Part shown: in pieces, positions 44,442 through 52,001 of the stretch | Layout: the number at the start of each line of letters is the position of its first letter | How positions within the stretch are numbered: position 1 is the stretch's first letter | Source: Limnohabitans_A sp048020265 | GTDB taxonomy: Bacteria; Pseudomonadota; Gammaproteobacteria; Burkholderiales; Burkholderiaceae_C | Direction: 5' to 3' | Length of the DNA: 64,000 nt | NCBI RefSeq assembly: GCF_048020265.1 | Contig: NZ_CP171843.1 | Location: forward strand, 2,418,001-2,482,000 | Notes under the pieces: model-generated | Told to the model about the DNA's origin: nothing | Seen by the model: only the letters and a program-made list of their open reading frames with translations | Database searches by the model: none | Translations under genes and position numbers: made by a program

Positions 44442-45122
44442 GTGACGCTCTTGACCAACGGACTCATCTTTCAACTGGCCAGGGAAGATCAGAACCGTGT
44501 GCAAAGCATTTGCCAACCGGTGGCGCTCCAGGCAGGTCAAACACTGGGGCAACCCAGCGCAGACGGTCATTCCAAAGTCTATTTTTTGACCGGTGCCTCT
44601 GTGGCTTTGCTGGTCACCAGCCCGGCACACCACCCACTGGCCGTGGGCTTGGTCGGCTCAGAGGGAGCCATTGGCCTGGGCTCTGTGCTCAGCCCTGTTT
44701 CGCAACATTTGCAATGCCGGGTCCAAACTGGCGGCAACGCCTGGTGTGCCGACAGCCATGATCTGGCCATGCTGCTGCACCAAAGGCCCGGCATGCTTTG
44801 GGTGATTTCTCAGTATCTTTGGCAGTTGGCCGAGCATGTGGCCACCCTGTCGGCTTCCATCCAGTTCGACGACATCGCCACCCGATTGGCTTATTGGCTG
44901 GTCTTGTCTGCCGAACGCGCTCAAAGTGCCCGGCTGCCCCTGACTCATGAGCACCTGGCCCATATGCTGGGGGTTCGGCGCGTCAGCATTACCCTGGCCG
45001 CCGGTGAATTCAAAGACCAAGGCTTGATCGAGTACCAACGAGGCGTGCTCAACATCCTGAACATGGCGGGTTTGCGTGAACGCGCCCATCCGCAACGAAC
45101 CACGTCCTCGACGCACCTTTGA
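44442..45122 (+). CDS. Crp/Fnr-family transcriptional regulator
   Basis: 226 residues. The effector barrel (about 1-115, KVYFLTGASVALLV, VGLVGSEGAIGLG), a long dimer helix, and a C-terminal helix-turn-helix (LTHEHLAHMLGVRRVSITLA, about 168-187) are present. No Fnr-type cysteine cluster is seen at the N-terminus and the cAMP-binding Arg-Ser-Ala motif is absent, so the signal is unknown. Only a GTG start (44442) fits, with a weak ribosome site. It diverges from the HTH-less paralogue and is followed by a second Crp/Fnr gene. Confidence 0.83.
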   Translation: MTLLTNGLIFQLAREDQNRVQSICQPVALQAGQTLGQPSADGHSKVYFLTGASVALLVTSPAHHPLAVGLVGSEGAIGLGSVLSPVSQHLQCRVQTGGNAWCADSHDLAMLLHQRPGMLWVISQYLWQLAEHVATLSASIQFDDIATRLAYWLVLSAERAQSARLPLTHEHLAHMLGVRRVSITLAAGEFKDQGLIEYQRGVLNILNMAGLRERAHPQRTTSSTHL

Positions 45123-45167
45123 TATCCATCAAGGTTACAGAAATTAAATCTCAGATGGAGGATCGCT

Positions 45168-45197
45168 ATGTTCGGCAACGTACTGAAAGTCGCCTAA
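45168..45197 (+). CDS. Nine-residue micro-ORF with perfect ribosome binding site
   Basis: GGAGG at 45157-45161, six bases, then ATG and the peptide MFGNVLKVA followed by TAA. The Shine-Dalgarno match and spacing are better than for either flanking regulator. It lies 36 bases before the ATG of the next Crp/Fnr gene. It may be a leader peptide, a free small peptide, or the remnant start of a lost gene. Confidence 0.4.
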   Translation: MFGNVLKVA

Positions 45198-45232
45198 ATT
45201 TTGCTAAATTTCATGGGCATCGATTGTAAAAA

Positions 45233-45946
45233 ATGAAATTTATGCAAATTAATTACAAATTAAATAGAATTATTGATTTATTACCGTCGGACATTTTCAA
45301 GGAGTGGGAGCCACATTTAGAGTTGGTTGATTTGAAGCAGGGGCAAGTGCTCCATGAACCAGGCCGCCTCGTGAGCCATTTGCATTTTCCGCTCACCGCC
45401 ATCGTGTCCTGGATTCGCATTCTGGCAAATGGCGACGCCACACAAGTCGCCATGACGGGCAAGGAAGGTGTGGTGGGTATTTACCTGCTGATGGGTGCTG
45501 CGCACACTCACAACCGGGGCGTGGTCCAAAAAGCGGGCACTGCCCTTCGCCTGAGGATCAGCGTCGTGCTGGGCAGCTTCAACCAAGGCAATCCGGTTCA
45601 GCAGCTTTTTTTGAGGTACACGCGAACCCTGCTCACCCAAATAGCGCAGGGCTCTGTGTGCCACCGGCACCACGCCCTGGAGCAGCAACTGTGCAGCATG
45701 CTTTTGCTGATGTTGGACCGACAAGAGGGCGACAGCATCTCATTGACGCATGAAGCCATCGCCAACTTGCTGGGTGTGCGCCGTGAGGGCGTGACGCAAG
45801 CGGCCAAGCGGCTGATGAACGACGGCATTCTCAACTACACCCGGGGACGCATCACGGTACTGAACCGGGCAGCACTGGAGCGACGTGCCTGCGAATGCCA
45901 AAGCGTCATCCGCGATGAAGAGCGCCGCCTGCTGACCACCGTTTGA
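45233..45946 (+). CDS. Crp/Fnr-family transcriptional regulator
   Basis: 237 residues with the same layout as 44442-45122: barrel (HLHFPLTAIVSWIRIL, VAMTGKEGVVGIYLLMG), dimer helix, and helix-turn-helix (LTHEAIANLLGVRREGVTQA, about 178-197). Again neither Fnr cysteines nor a cAMP-binding motif is evident. The first 60 bases of the gene and its leader are strongly AT-rich compared with the rest, and CTAAATTT is repeated just upstream. No ribosome site is visible before ATG 45233, so translation may depend on the micro-ORF upstream. Confidence 0.83.
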   Translation: MKFMQINYKLNRIIDLLPSDIFKEWEPHLELVDLKQGQVLHEPGRLVSHLHFPLTAIVSWIRILANGDATQVAMTGKEGVVGIYLLMGAAHTHNRGVVQKAGTALRLRISVVLGSFNQGNPVQQLFLRYTRTLLTQIAQGSVCHRHHALEQQLCSMLLLMLDRQEGDSISLTHEAIANLLGVRREGVTQAAKRLMNDGILNYTRGRITVLNRAALERRACECQSVIRDEERRLLTTV

Positions 45947-45978
45947 AACAGCGGCCAGGCGGCTTACCGGCCTCTGGC

Positions 45979-46623
45979 CTAGACCGACACCATCTGATTG
46001 CGGATGGCATAGCGCGTCAAATCAGCCACCTTGTGCAAACCGATCTTGCGCATGATGTTGCGCCGGTGCACTTCGACCGTGCTGGGGGCAATCTGCAAAT
46101 TGCGGGCGATCTCCTTGGAAGAAAACCCATCGGCAATCAAACGCAGCACTTGCTCTTCCCGACCGCCCAGATGGCCCTTTACCATGATGTCGCCAGAGCG
46201 GGCCTTGCGCACGCTCTCCATCATTTCAGAGGCGGCGGCTTGGCACAGGTAAACGCGTCCAGCCGCGGCTGCGCGAATTGCGGACATGAGCTCGTCCATG
46301 CTGCTGGTGGTGGACACATAGGCCTTGGCGCCCGCATCCAAAATTTCGATGATCGAATGGCGATCAGAATCGCTTGAAAAAGCCACCATGCTCTTGGAAG
46401 GTTGGTGGTGTGCAATCTGGTGCATCAACTTCAGGTCCCGTGCGTCATTGGCTTGCATGCCAATCAACACCACATCGGGGTCAACCTCGCCGCACAAAAC
46501 GTGGGTGTGCTCTCCGTTGTCCGACACACCCACAACATCCATGTCATGGTGTGTGCGCAATACAGCGGCGATGCCCTCGGACACCACTTTGTGTTTGGAA
46601 GAAAGCAGAACTCGAATTGACAT
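45979..46623 (-). CDS. NarL-type regulator with degenerate receiver domain
   Basis: 214 residues. The C-terminal LuxR-type HTH is intact (GREEQVLRLIADGFSSKEIA, then APSTVEVHRRNIMRKIG, about 153-195). The receiver domain keeps its fold but not its chemistry. The usual Asp-Asp pair near residue 9 is Ser-Lys, the phosphate-accepting Asp after PDVVL is Gly (residue 55), and the conserved Lys after GAKAYV is replaced by Thr/Ser. It should therefore work without phosphorylation. GGAG eight bases upstream fixes ATG 46623. It is convergent with the Crp/Fnr gene, 32 bases apart. Confidence 0.88.
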   Translation of the reverse strand: MSIRVLLSSKHKVVSEGIAAVLRTHHDMDVVGVSDNGEHTHVLCGEVDPDVVLIGMQANDARDLKLMHQIAHHQPSKSMVAFSSDSDRHSIIEILDAGAKAYVSTTSSMDELMSAIRAAAAGRVYLCQAAASEMMESVRKARSGDIMVKGHLGGREEQVLRLIADGFSSKEIARNLQIAPSTVEVHRRNIMRKIGLHKVADLTRYAIRNQMVSV

Positions 46624-46721
46624 ATCAACAACTCCAGATGGGGGCGACTAAGCCCGTCTATGACCAAAAAATTATTGGTGGCTCCCTTCTGCATCACAAC
46701 CGTTGCGTTGACGGCTGTGGA

Positions 46722-46755
46722 CACAGTCTATGCAAGGCGCAATGCGCAGACTGTG
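46722..46755. promoter_or_regulatory. Inverted repeat upstream of the degenerate NarL-type gene
   Basis: CACAGTCT (46722-46729) and AGACTGTG (46748-46755) are perfect 8-bp arms, 18 bases apart, about 100 bases before the regulator start. No T-run follows, so an operator is more likely than a terminator. Confidence 0.4.
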
Positions 46756-46803
46756 CGGTGATGCACATATAAAGAATAAATTTGATGATTTTTTAAACAC
46801 CGA

Positions 46804-47091
46804 TCACTGCAGCAAATCGCCACTCAATGACGTTGGCAATGCAGATGGATCTGTGGTTTTCATTTTTTCATGGATGACCAAAACCTCCTTCAACTGCTCA
46901 TGGGCATTGAAGGCATGGTGCTTGGACAACTTGGCATGGTGCAGCGCCGCCTTGAACGCTCCGGCCTCATGGTGCCGGCCCGCTTCCTTGTTGCGCTGGT
47001 AAGCGTGCAGCAACTCATCCGAGGCGCGTCGGTAATGCTCGCCAATATGCTCTGCATACGCTTTTTCGAGAATTTGATTTTCCTGAGCCAT
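46804..47091 (-). CDS. Small histidine-rich helical protein of unknown function
   Basis: 95 residues, predicted almost wholly helical, hydrophilic, without signal or membrane segment. About ten histidines are spread along it (EHIGEHYRRA, GRHHEAGAF, ALHHAKLSKHHAFNAHE), which could bind a metal or haem, but no known motif such as hemerythrin is complete. ATG 47091 is preceded by AAGGA at good spacing; a frame extending to 47130 lacks a ribosome site. It lies 38 bases after a NarL-type response regulator on the same strand and may share its transcript. I do not recognise a family. Confidence 0.6.
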   Translation of the reverse strand: MAQENQILEKAYAEHIGEHYRRASDELLHAYQRNKEAGRHHEAGAFKAALHHAKLSKHHAFNAHEQLKEVLVIHEKMKTTDPSALPTSLSGDLLQ

Positions 47092-47129
47092 GTGAATTCC
47101 TTGTTCATCCAATTCAAAAAGACACGCCA

Positions 47130-47765
47130 TCAGAGCAAGCCGTGCTCTTGCATATGGCGCTGCAAAGACATGCGCCCAGGGCAGTTGAGTTTTTGGTAAA
47201 TGTGGTGCAGGTGCAACTTGGCCGTGCCCTCACTGATGAACAGTTTGCTGGCAATTTTTTTGTTGGGCCAGCCCTCGGTGACCATGCGTGCCACCATCAA
47301 CTCGCGCGGCGTCAGCAGTTGCGAAGCATTCGCTTTTTTCTTTTGCTGCTCCAACAAGAGCGACATGGTTTTGACCGACAGATCGCGGTCCAGCCACTTG
47401 CCGCCTTCGTGAACCGACTTGATGCAACGGGTCAAAATATGGCGGGATTTTTCTTTGGACACCAAGCCCGGCACATCCAGGTCCAGCGCACGCATGACTT
47501 CGCCGATGGGTGCGCCAGTGAACACCACCGGGCGCGTGGGCAAGTTCTGCGCCTTGATTTCTTCGAGCAAGGCCAGACCGTTTCTTTGTGACAAGGACAA
47601 GTCCATCACCAGGATGTGGGGCTGAAACTGCTGCAAGGCCTGCAAGGCCTCGTCGCCATTTCTGACGCAGGACTTGACGGAAAAATCGGACGACTCCTGG
47701 AAGACATGGGTCAGCCCTTCCAGCATCACAGGATACGGGTCGGCCAGCACAAGATCGATGCACAT
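47130..47765 (-). CDS. NarL-type response regulator
   Basis: 211 residues. The receiver domain (about 1-115) keeps the phosphorylatable Asp in HILVMDLSL, the switch Thr in VVFTGAP and the Lys in GLVSKEKS, although one acidic residue of the N-terminal pair is Pro (ADPYP). The LuxR-type HTH (LTPRELMVARMVTEGWPNKK, SEGTAKLHLHHIYQKL) is intact. The partner kinase is not in the window. I prefer ATG 47765 with AAGGA upstream over the ATG six codons earlier. The small His-rich gene follows. Confidence 0.9.
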   Translation of the reverse strand: MCIDLVLADPYPVMLEGLTHVFQESSDFSVKSCVRNGDEALQALQQFQPHILVMDLSLSQRNGLALLEEIKAQNLPTRPVVFTGAPIGEVMRALDLDVPGLVSKEKSRHILTRCIKSVHEGGKWLDRDLSVKTMSLLLEQQKKKANASQLLTPRELMVARMVTEGWPNKKIASKLFISEGTAKLHLHHIYQKLNCPGRMSLQRHMQEHGLL

Positions 47766-47824
47766 GAATAAAGTCCTTTTCAATTTTTCTCAGGCCCAAG
47801 GTCCATTCCGACCTCCCAAAATCA

Positions 47825-47854
47825 TGACCTGATCGCTGACATCAGAATAGGTCA
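47825..47854. promoter_or_regulatory. Nested dyad upstream of the NarL-type response regulator
   Basis: TGACCTGAT and ATCAGAATAGGTCA form outer arms TGACCT/AGGTCA (47825-47830, 47849-47854) and inner arms CTGAT/ATCAG, 60 bases before the gene. This is a plausible operator. The remaining 130 bases up to the Lon-like gene show nothing clear. Confidence 0.35.
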
Positions 47855-47989
47855 CAGCGGCTTAGTGCGTGATCCTCAGAATTGGTGAGCCGCGCTACAT
47901 CCAAACCAGTAAACCCTCGAAAACCGGTAACACCGTTGAAACAAGGCAAAAGGCTGCGTGGGCATGCGCCAACACCCAGCCCCTCAAGC

Positions 47990-50458
47990 TCAACGCAAAA
48001 CGCTGTGCTTGAGGTGTCGCAAGTGGTTCGGCTTGAGGGTTGGTTTGTTGCCCAGGTGTTCACACGCATGGCGAAAGCGCTGCAATGTTTTTTGCGCACG
48101 TCCCAACACGCTTTCGGCCTCGTAACCCCCGATCCCCAAAGTGCCAAACGCCACGCCCGCCAACAGCGCCATGCCCTCTGCGGCGGTGTCGGCTACGTAG
48201 ATGTGGAATCGCCCCGCAGCCACAGCCTGCACCACACGCTCATCCAGCATCAAGTGTCGGCAGTTGCGCCGGGGCATCAACACGCCTTGCTGGCCATCCA
48301 GGCCCAGGTTTTCACAGCTTCGAAAGAAACCCTCAATCTTGTCGTTGACGCCGCCCACCGGCAGCAGCTCGCCGTGCTGGTTCACCGCGCCGGTCACCGC
48401 AATGCCTTGGCGCAGCGGCACGCCCGACAAACTCGACAGCAAGGCGTAGAACTCGGCGCATGAGGCCGAGTCGCCTTCGACACCGCTGTACTCCTGCTCA
48501 AACACCACCGCTGCGTTCATGGCCAAAGGGGCCAGGTGGGCAAACAGCGCTGACAAATAGCTGTGCAAAATCAACACGCCTTTGTCGTGGATGGGGCCTG
48601 ACAGCTCGACCTCGCGCTCGATGTTGAGCAAACCTTCTTCACCGGCATAGGTGCAAGCCGTCACCCGCACAGGAAAGCCGAAACGGTAGTCACCCAAATC
48701 CACCACCGTGAGGCCGTTGACCTGCGCCACCTGCTCACCGCTGACCCGCAGCAAGCGTTCGCCATCGAGCAGGGTTTCCTGCAAGCGTTGCTCAGGATAG
48801 TCGTGGCGGTAAAGTCGGGCCCGCTTGGCGCCCTGCACATCGGCCAGCGCCACCGTGGCATGGCCGTGCTGCCTGGCCCACGCCGCGCTCTCCATGACCA
48901 AGGCTTCCAACCGCGCAAAGATGGCACTTTGCCGATGCTGGTCATCGGCTTCGCGATGGGTCTCTTCGATCAAGGCCGCCACGGCTTGCGCTGAAAAATG
49001 CGGCAACTGCCGCTTGTGGCAGGTGTGCCCCACAAAAATGGCGGTGGCCTCAGCCGAAGCGGCCGTGGCCGCAAAGCTTTCGGCAAAGTCCACCTTGCAG
49101 CGAAAGTGCCGTGCAAACTCGGGGTCTGCTTCCTGCACCGCGTAGTACTCGTCCACCGAGGCGACCAGCACCAGCTTCACATCCACCGCCACCGCCTCGG
49201 GCTCCAGAGACTCGGCCGCCATCGGCGCATACATCATGCCCGGCTCTTCAATCTGCAAGCGGCCGTTGCGCATGAAGCGGCGCAGCTTTTCCCAAACATG
49301 GGGGTCAGCCAGCAAATCCCGCAGGTGCAGCATCAAAAAGCCCCCGTGCGCCTTGAGCAAGCTGCCCGCCCGGATGCGCGAAAAATCGGTCACCAACTCG
49401 CCGTCGGCTGCGGCGTATTCGATGCTGCCAAACAGCATCCTGAACAAAGGGTTGTCCTCCACCAACACTGGTGCCCCCTGCAGTTCGTGGTTGTCCACCA
49501 CCACATTCACGCGAAACAGGCTCAAGACGGCCCCCAAGGCCTCCAGCCGAACGTCCTCCTCGTCACCGGCCTCGAAGAGTTCCACGTTGTCCAGCACGCA
49601 TTGCTGAACCTGTTCGAGAAAAATATCCAACTTGACCCTGTCTGGCTCGGGCTGGCTGAGCCCATGGCGGATCAACTGGATCTCGTGCGCCAACATGGGT
49701 TTGAGGGTCTGCCTGCGCAAAGCCGACAAGCCCTCATTCCTCAGGCGCTCCATCGCCCGGGTTTTCTCCAGATAACGGCCAATCTCTGCCCGCAGCGCCT
49801 CTTCGCTTTCATCGATCTCGGCACGCTGCTCGCGGCTCAAGGTGAGCGCCTTGTCGGCCGTCACGGGTTCACCTTGCGCGTCTTTCAGGGTGAACACCAT
49901 GTGCCCCTGGTCGCGCATCAAAGCAAAGTGATGGGCCTCGGCGTAAGCGCTCAGAGCCAAGTAAGCTCGGTCCTCTTCGCCTTTATAAGTCGCCTCGATG
50001 CGCTCGCTCTCGGCCTTGTAATCGTCTTGACCCAGCCGCTTGGGCACCTCGCTTTGAAGCCGCTTGGCCAGCTCCAGCATGCGCTGTCGCAGCACGCGCC
50101 CCTGCCCCGCTTTCAGGCACAAGGCCCTGGGCCGCTCCGGCTCGTCAAAGTTGTGCAGGTAACACAGGTCCGGCGGGACCGGTCGGTGTTCCGCCTGTGC
50201 GTGCATCAGCTGACACAGCAGTGTGGTGCGGCCACTGCCCACCTCGCCCAAGACAAACAGGTTGTAATCGGCCTCGTTCATGGCCATGCCAAACTGGGCC
50301 GCTTGTTGTGCACGCTCCTGACCGATCCATGGCAAGGGCTTGTGCAACAACTCGGAGGTGTCCAAAAAGCCAAGTGCCTGGGGATCGACCGTTTTGCGCA
50401 GCTGATCAGCGGTCAACTCGGCCCATGAACCTGTGGGTCCGGGCGTTGCAGGGTGCAT
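47990..50458 (-). CDS. Lon-like ATP-dependent protease (COG1067/LonB type)
   Basis: 822 residues. The N-terminal ATPase has a P-loop-like GEVGSGRTTL (about 71-80) in which the usual Lys is Arg. A long coiled-coil insert (about 100-260) and the rest of the AAA domain follow. The C-terminal Lon protease domain has catalytic S664 (EGDSAS) and K707 (GGVNDKIEGF), 43 apart as in Lon. It lacks the LonA N-terminal substrate domain. Members are cytoplasmic; substrates are unknown. ATG 50458, with GGAGA upstream, is preferred to one two codons earlier. Confidence 0.88.
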   Translation of the reverse strand: MHPATPGPTGSWAELTADQLRKTVDPQALGFLDTSELLHKPLPWIGQERAQQAAQFGMAMNEADYNLFVLGEVGSGRTTLLCQLMHAQAEHRPVPPDLCYLHNFDEPERPRALCLKAGQGRVLRQRMLELAKRLQSEVPKRLGQDDYKAESERIEATYKGEEDRAYLALSAYAEAHHFALMRDQGHMVFTLKDAQGEPVTADKALTLSREQRAEIDESEEALRAEIGRYLEKTRAMERLRNEGLSALRRQTLKPMLAHEIQLIRHGLSQPEPDRVKLDIFLEQVQQCVLDNVELFEAGDEEDVRLEALGAVLSLFRVNVVVDNHELQGAPVLVEDNPLFRMLFGSIEYAAADGELVTDFSRIRAGSLLKAHGGFLMLHLRDLLADPHVWEKLRRFMRNGRLQIEEPGMMYAPMAAESLEPEAVAVDVKLVLVASVDEYYAVQEADPEFARHFRCKVDFAESFAATAASAEATAIFVGHTCHKRQLPHFSAQAVAALIEETHREADDQHRQSAIFARLEALVMESAAWARQHGHATVALADVQGAKRARLYRHDYPEQRLQETLLDGERLLRVSGEQVAQVNGLTVVDLGDYRFGFPVRVTACTYAGEEGLLNIEREVELSGPIHDKGVLILHSYLSALFAHLAPLAMNAAVVFEQEYSGVEGDSASCAEFYALLSSLSGVPLRQGIAVTGAVNQHGELLPVGGVNDKIEGFFRSCENLGLDGQQGVLMPRRNCRHLMLDERVVQAVAAGRFHIYVADTAAEGMALLAGVAFGTLGIGGYEAESVLGRAQKTLQRFRHACEHLGNKPTLKPNHLRHLKHSVLR

Positions 50459-50582
50459 GAACATTTCTCCGAGAGTCGCCGGCAGCCTGAACGGCCGCCC
50501 TGGGCTTGCCTCAATCTAGGCGGATGCCGGGCAGCCCTCTGTGCGCTGCGGCACCCTGCGCAAATCAAGAGACAATCGGGTC

Positions 50583-50846
50583 ATGTCAATCTCTGCCCCA
50601 GACACCCCCCAACCACGCAACCCGCTGCATGGCCTGACCCTGGAGACCATCGTCACCCGATTGGCCGACCATTACGGCTGGGCCGATCTGGGTGCACGCA
50701 TCCCGATTCGTTGCTTCACCCACGAGCCCAGCGTGGGCTCCAGCCTGAAATTTTTGCGCAAGACGCCGTGGGCAAGAGACAAAGTGGAGAGCCTTTACCT
50801 GTTCATGCTGCGCGAGATCAAACGCCAAGAAACGTCAGCGCCCTGA
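50583..50846 (+). CDS. VF530 family protein (DUF2132)
   Basis: 87 residues. PLHGLTLETIVTRLADHYGW, RIPIRCFTHEPSVGSSLKFL and RKTPWARDKVESLYL cover the whole of the small VF530 fold, whose solved member is a double-helical DNA-binding-like protein. Function is not established. It diverges from the Lon-like gene and has no strong ribosome site (ATG 50583). The following DUF883 gene is 87 bases downstream on the same strand. Confidence 0.82.
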   Translation: MSISAPDTPQPRNPLHGLTLETIVTRLADHYGWADLGARIPIRCFTHEPSVGSSLKFLRKTPWARDKVESLYLFMLREIKRQETSAP

Positions 50847-50933
50847 AGCCGGGTGTGTCAGGCCACAGACGAATGCGTGGGCCGCTTTTATCGTGAAGGC
50901 CTGTTCTTCACTGACTCAGAAAGCGAGCCACAC

Positions 50934-51260
50934 ATGACCGACCCTCAAAGCCCCATCGACAAAATGGCCACCGCTGCCGCTGGCGTTTCGGCCAGTGTGC
51001 AGGAAGCGGCACACGAGGCCAAACCCGCCTTCGAGCGCTTGGCCGATCGGCTCTCGGACAGCATCAGCGAGATGGCACACCACAGCCGCGACACCGCCAT
51101 CGAAACCCGAAAATTGCTGGCACAAAAAACCCAGCAAGCCACCTCAACGGCGGAGCACTGCATCCAGCGTGCGCCCTTCAAATCCGTGTTCATTGCCCTT
51201 GGCGTGGGTGCGGTTGCCGCCACGCTGGTGAGCTGGCTGATGCGCCCACGCGATCATTGA
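50934..51260 (+). CDS. DUF883 (ElaB/YqjD-like) membrane-anchored protein
   Basis: 108 residues: a polar, helical N-terminal region (about 1-80, with Ala, Glu and Lys repeats), one membrane segment near the C-terminus (VFIALGVGAVAATLVSWL), and a short basic tail RPRDH. This is the ElaB/YqjD/YgaM layout; YqjD tethers ribosomes to the inner membrane in stationary phase. The ATG at 50934 lies within a longer frame that begins at 50853 and has no family resemblance in its first part. Confidence 0.82.
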   Translation: MTDPQSPIDKMATAAAGVSASVQEAAHEAKPAFERLADRLSDSISEMAHHSRDTAIETRKLLAQKTQQATSTAEHCIQRAPFKSVFIALGVGAVAATLVSWLMRPRDH

Positions 51261-51329
51261 GATTGGCTTCATCGCCCGGGCTTCAAAACACCTGGCCAGG
51301 CTCTAACAGTTCATGAAGCCCGGCGCTCG

Positions 51330-51800
51330 TCAACCCAGCGCCAACATCGTGCCCCGGCACTTTTTGGCTCCGCAGCGGCAGGCATAGCGGGCCTTCAGGG
51401 CTTCGCTCATGGGCTCGTCGCTGAACAAGCCATAGTCAAACGTCAGCTCTTCGCCCCTGAACACGGGTCTGCGTGTCTGAATAAAGATGCGACCCTGGAC
51501 CTCATCGGGCACGCAGTTGGGTCGGCACGAATGGTTGATCCATTTGGAAGCGTTGCCGTGCTTCAGTGCATCGATCACCCGGCCATCGTCCAGATGGAAA
51601 TAAAACGTGTGGTCGGGATTGGCCGCATCGTGCGGGTGACGGGCCACCGCCTCGGCCATGGTGATGACCTCACCCACATACTCGATCACCGTCTCGCCTG
51701 CGGCCATGTGGCGAGCGGCGAAGACGCCTTGACCGTGCACGTCCGAAGACTGCACCCAGATCGCCTCGGTGGAAGTGACAGAACGCAAAACCGGCCTCAT
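51330..51800 (-). CDS. SET-domain protein (putative protein lysine methyltransferase)
   Basis: 156 residues forming a compact SET domain: the SSDVHGQGVFAARHM start, YVGEVITMAEA, the knot motif NHSCRPNC and ELTFDYG, then a cysteine-rich post-SET-like end CRCGAKKCRG. These are the SAM- and lysine-binding elements of eukaryotic-type methyltransferases. Bacterial members are scattered and mostly unstudied; possible targets are ribosomal or histone-like proteins. GGAGAG before ATG 51800 supports this start over a longer frame with a hydrophobic leader. It diverges from the amidase gene across 200 bases. Confidence 0.85.
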   Translation of the reverse strand: MRPVLRSVTSTEAIWVQSSDVHGQGVFAARHMAAGETVIEYVGEVITMAEAVARHPHDAANPDHTFYFHLDDGRVIDALKHGNASKWINHSCRPNCVPDEVQGRIFIQTRRPVFRGEELTFDYGLFSDEPMSEALKARYACRCGAKKCRGTMLALG

Positions 51801-52001
51801 GCCCAAGTGACTCTCCAAATGGAAACCGCCACTATAGAGGCTTTGGTTGGTGGCTCGAGCGCCAGCGGCAGGTATGCCCGTCAACAACATGGCAAAGATC
51901 ATTGAGAAATGCACACCCAGCGCGACCAGCATGCGACAGCCCCACACCTGACTGTCTGTTTTAATTTGTCCAAAGTGCAGCAAACACAAAGGCAAACAGC
52001 G

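Noticed and set aside
47842..48147. 101-codon minus-strand frame at the 3' end of the Lon-like gene
   Set aside because: Overlaps the Lon C-terminus in another frame, has no ribosome site and a composition unlike its neighbours.
43575..52001. Genomic island, prophage or defence system
   Set aside because: No integrase, transposase, tRNA junction, direct repeats or toxin/nuclease genes were seen; xerC is the housekeeping recombinase in its usual dapF context.
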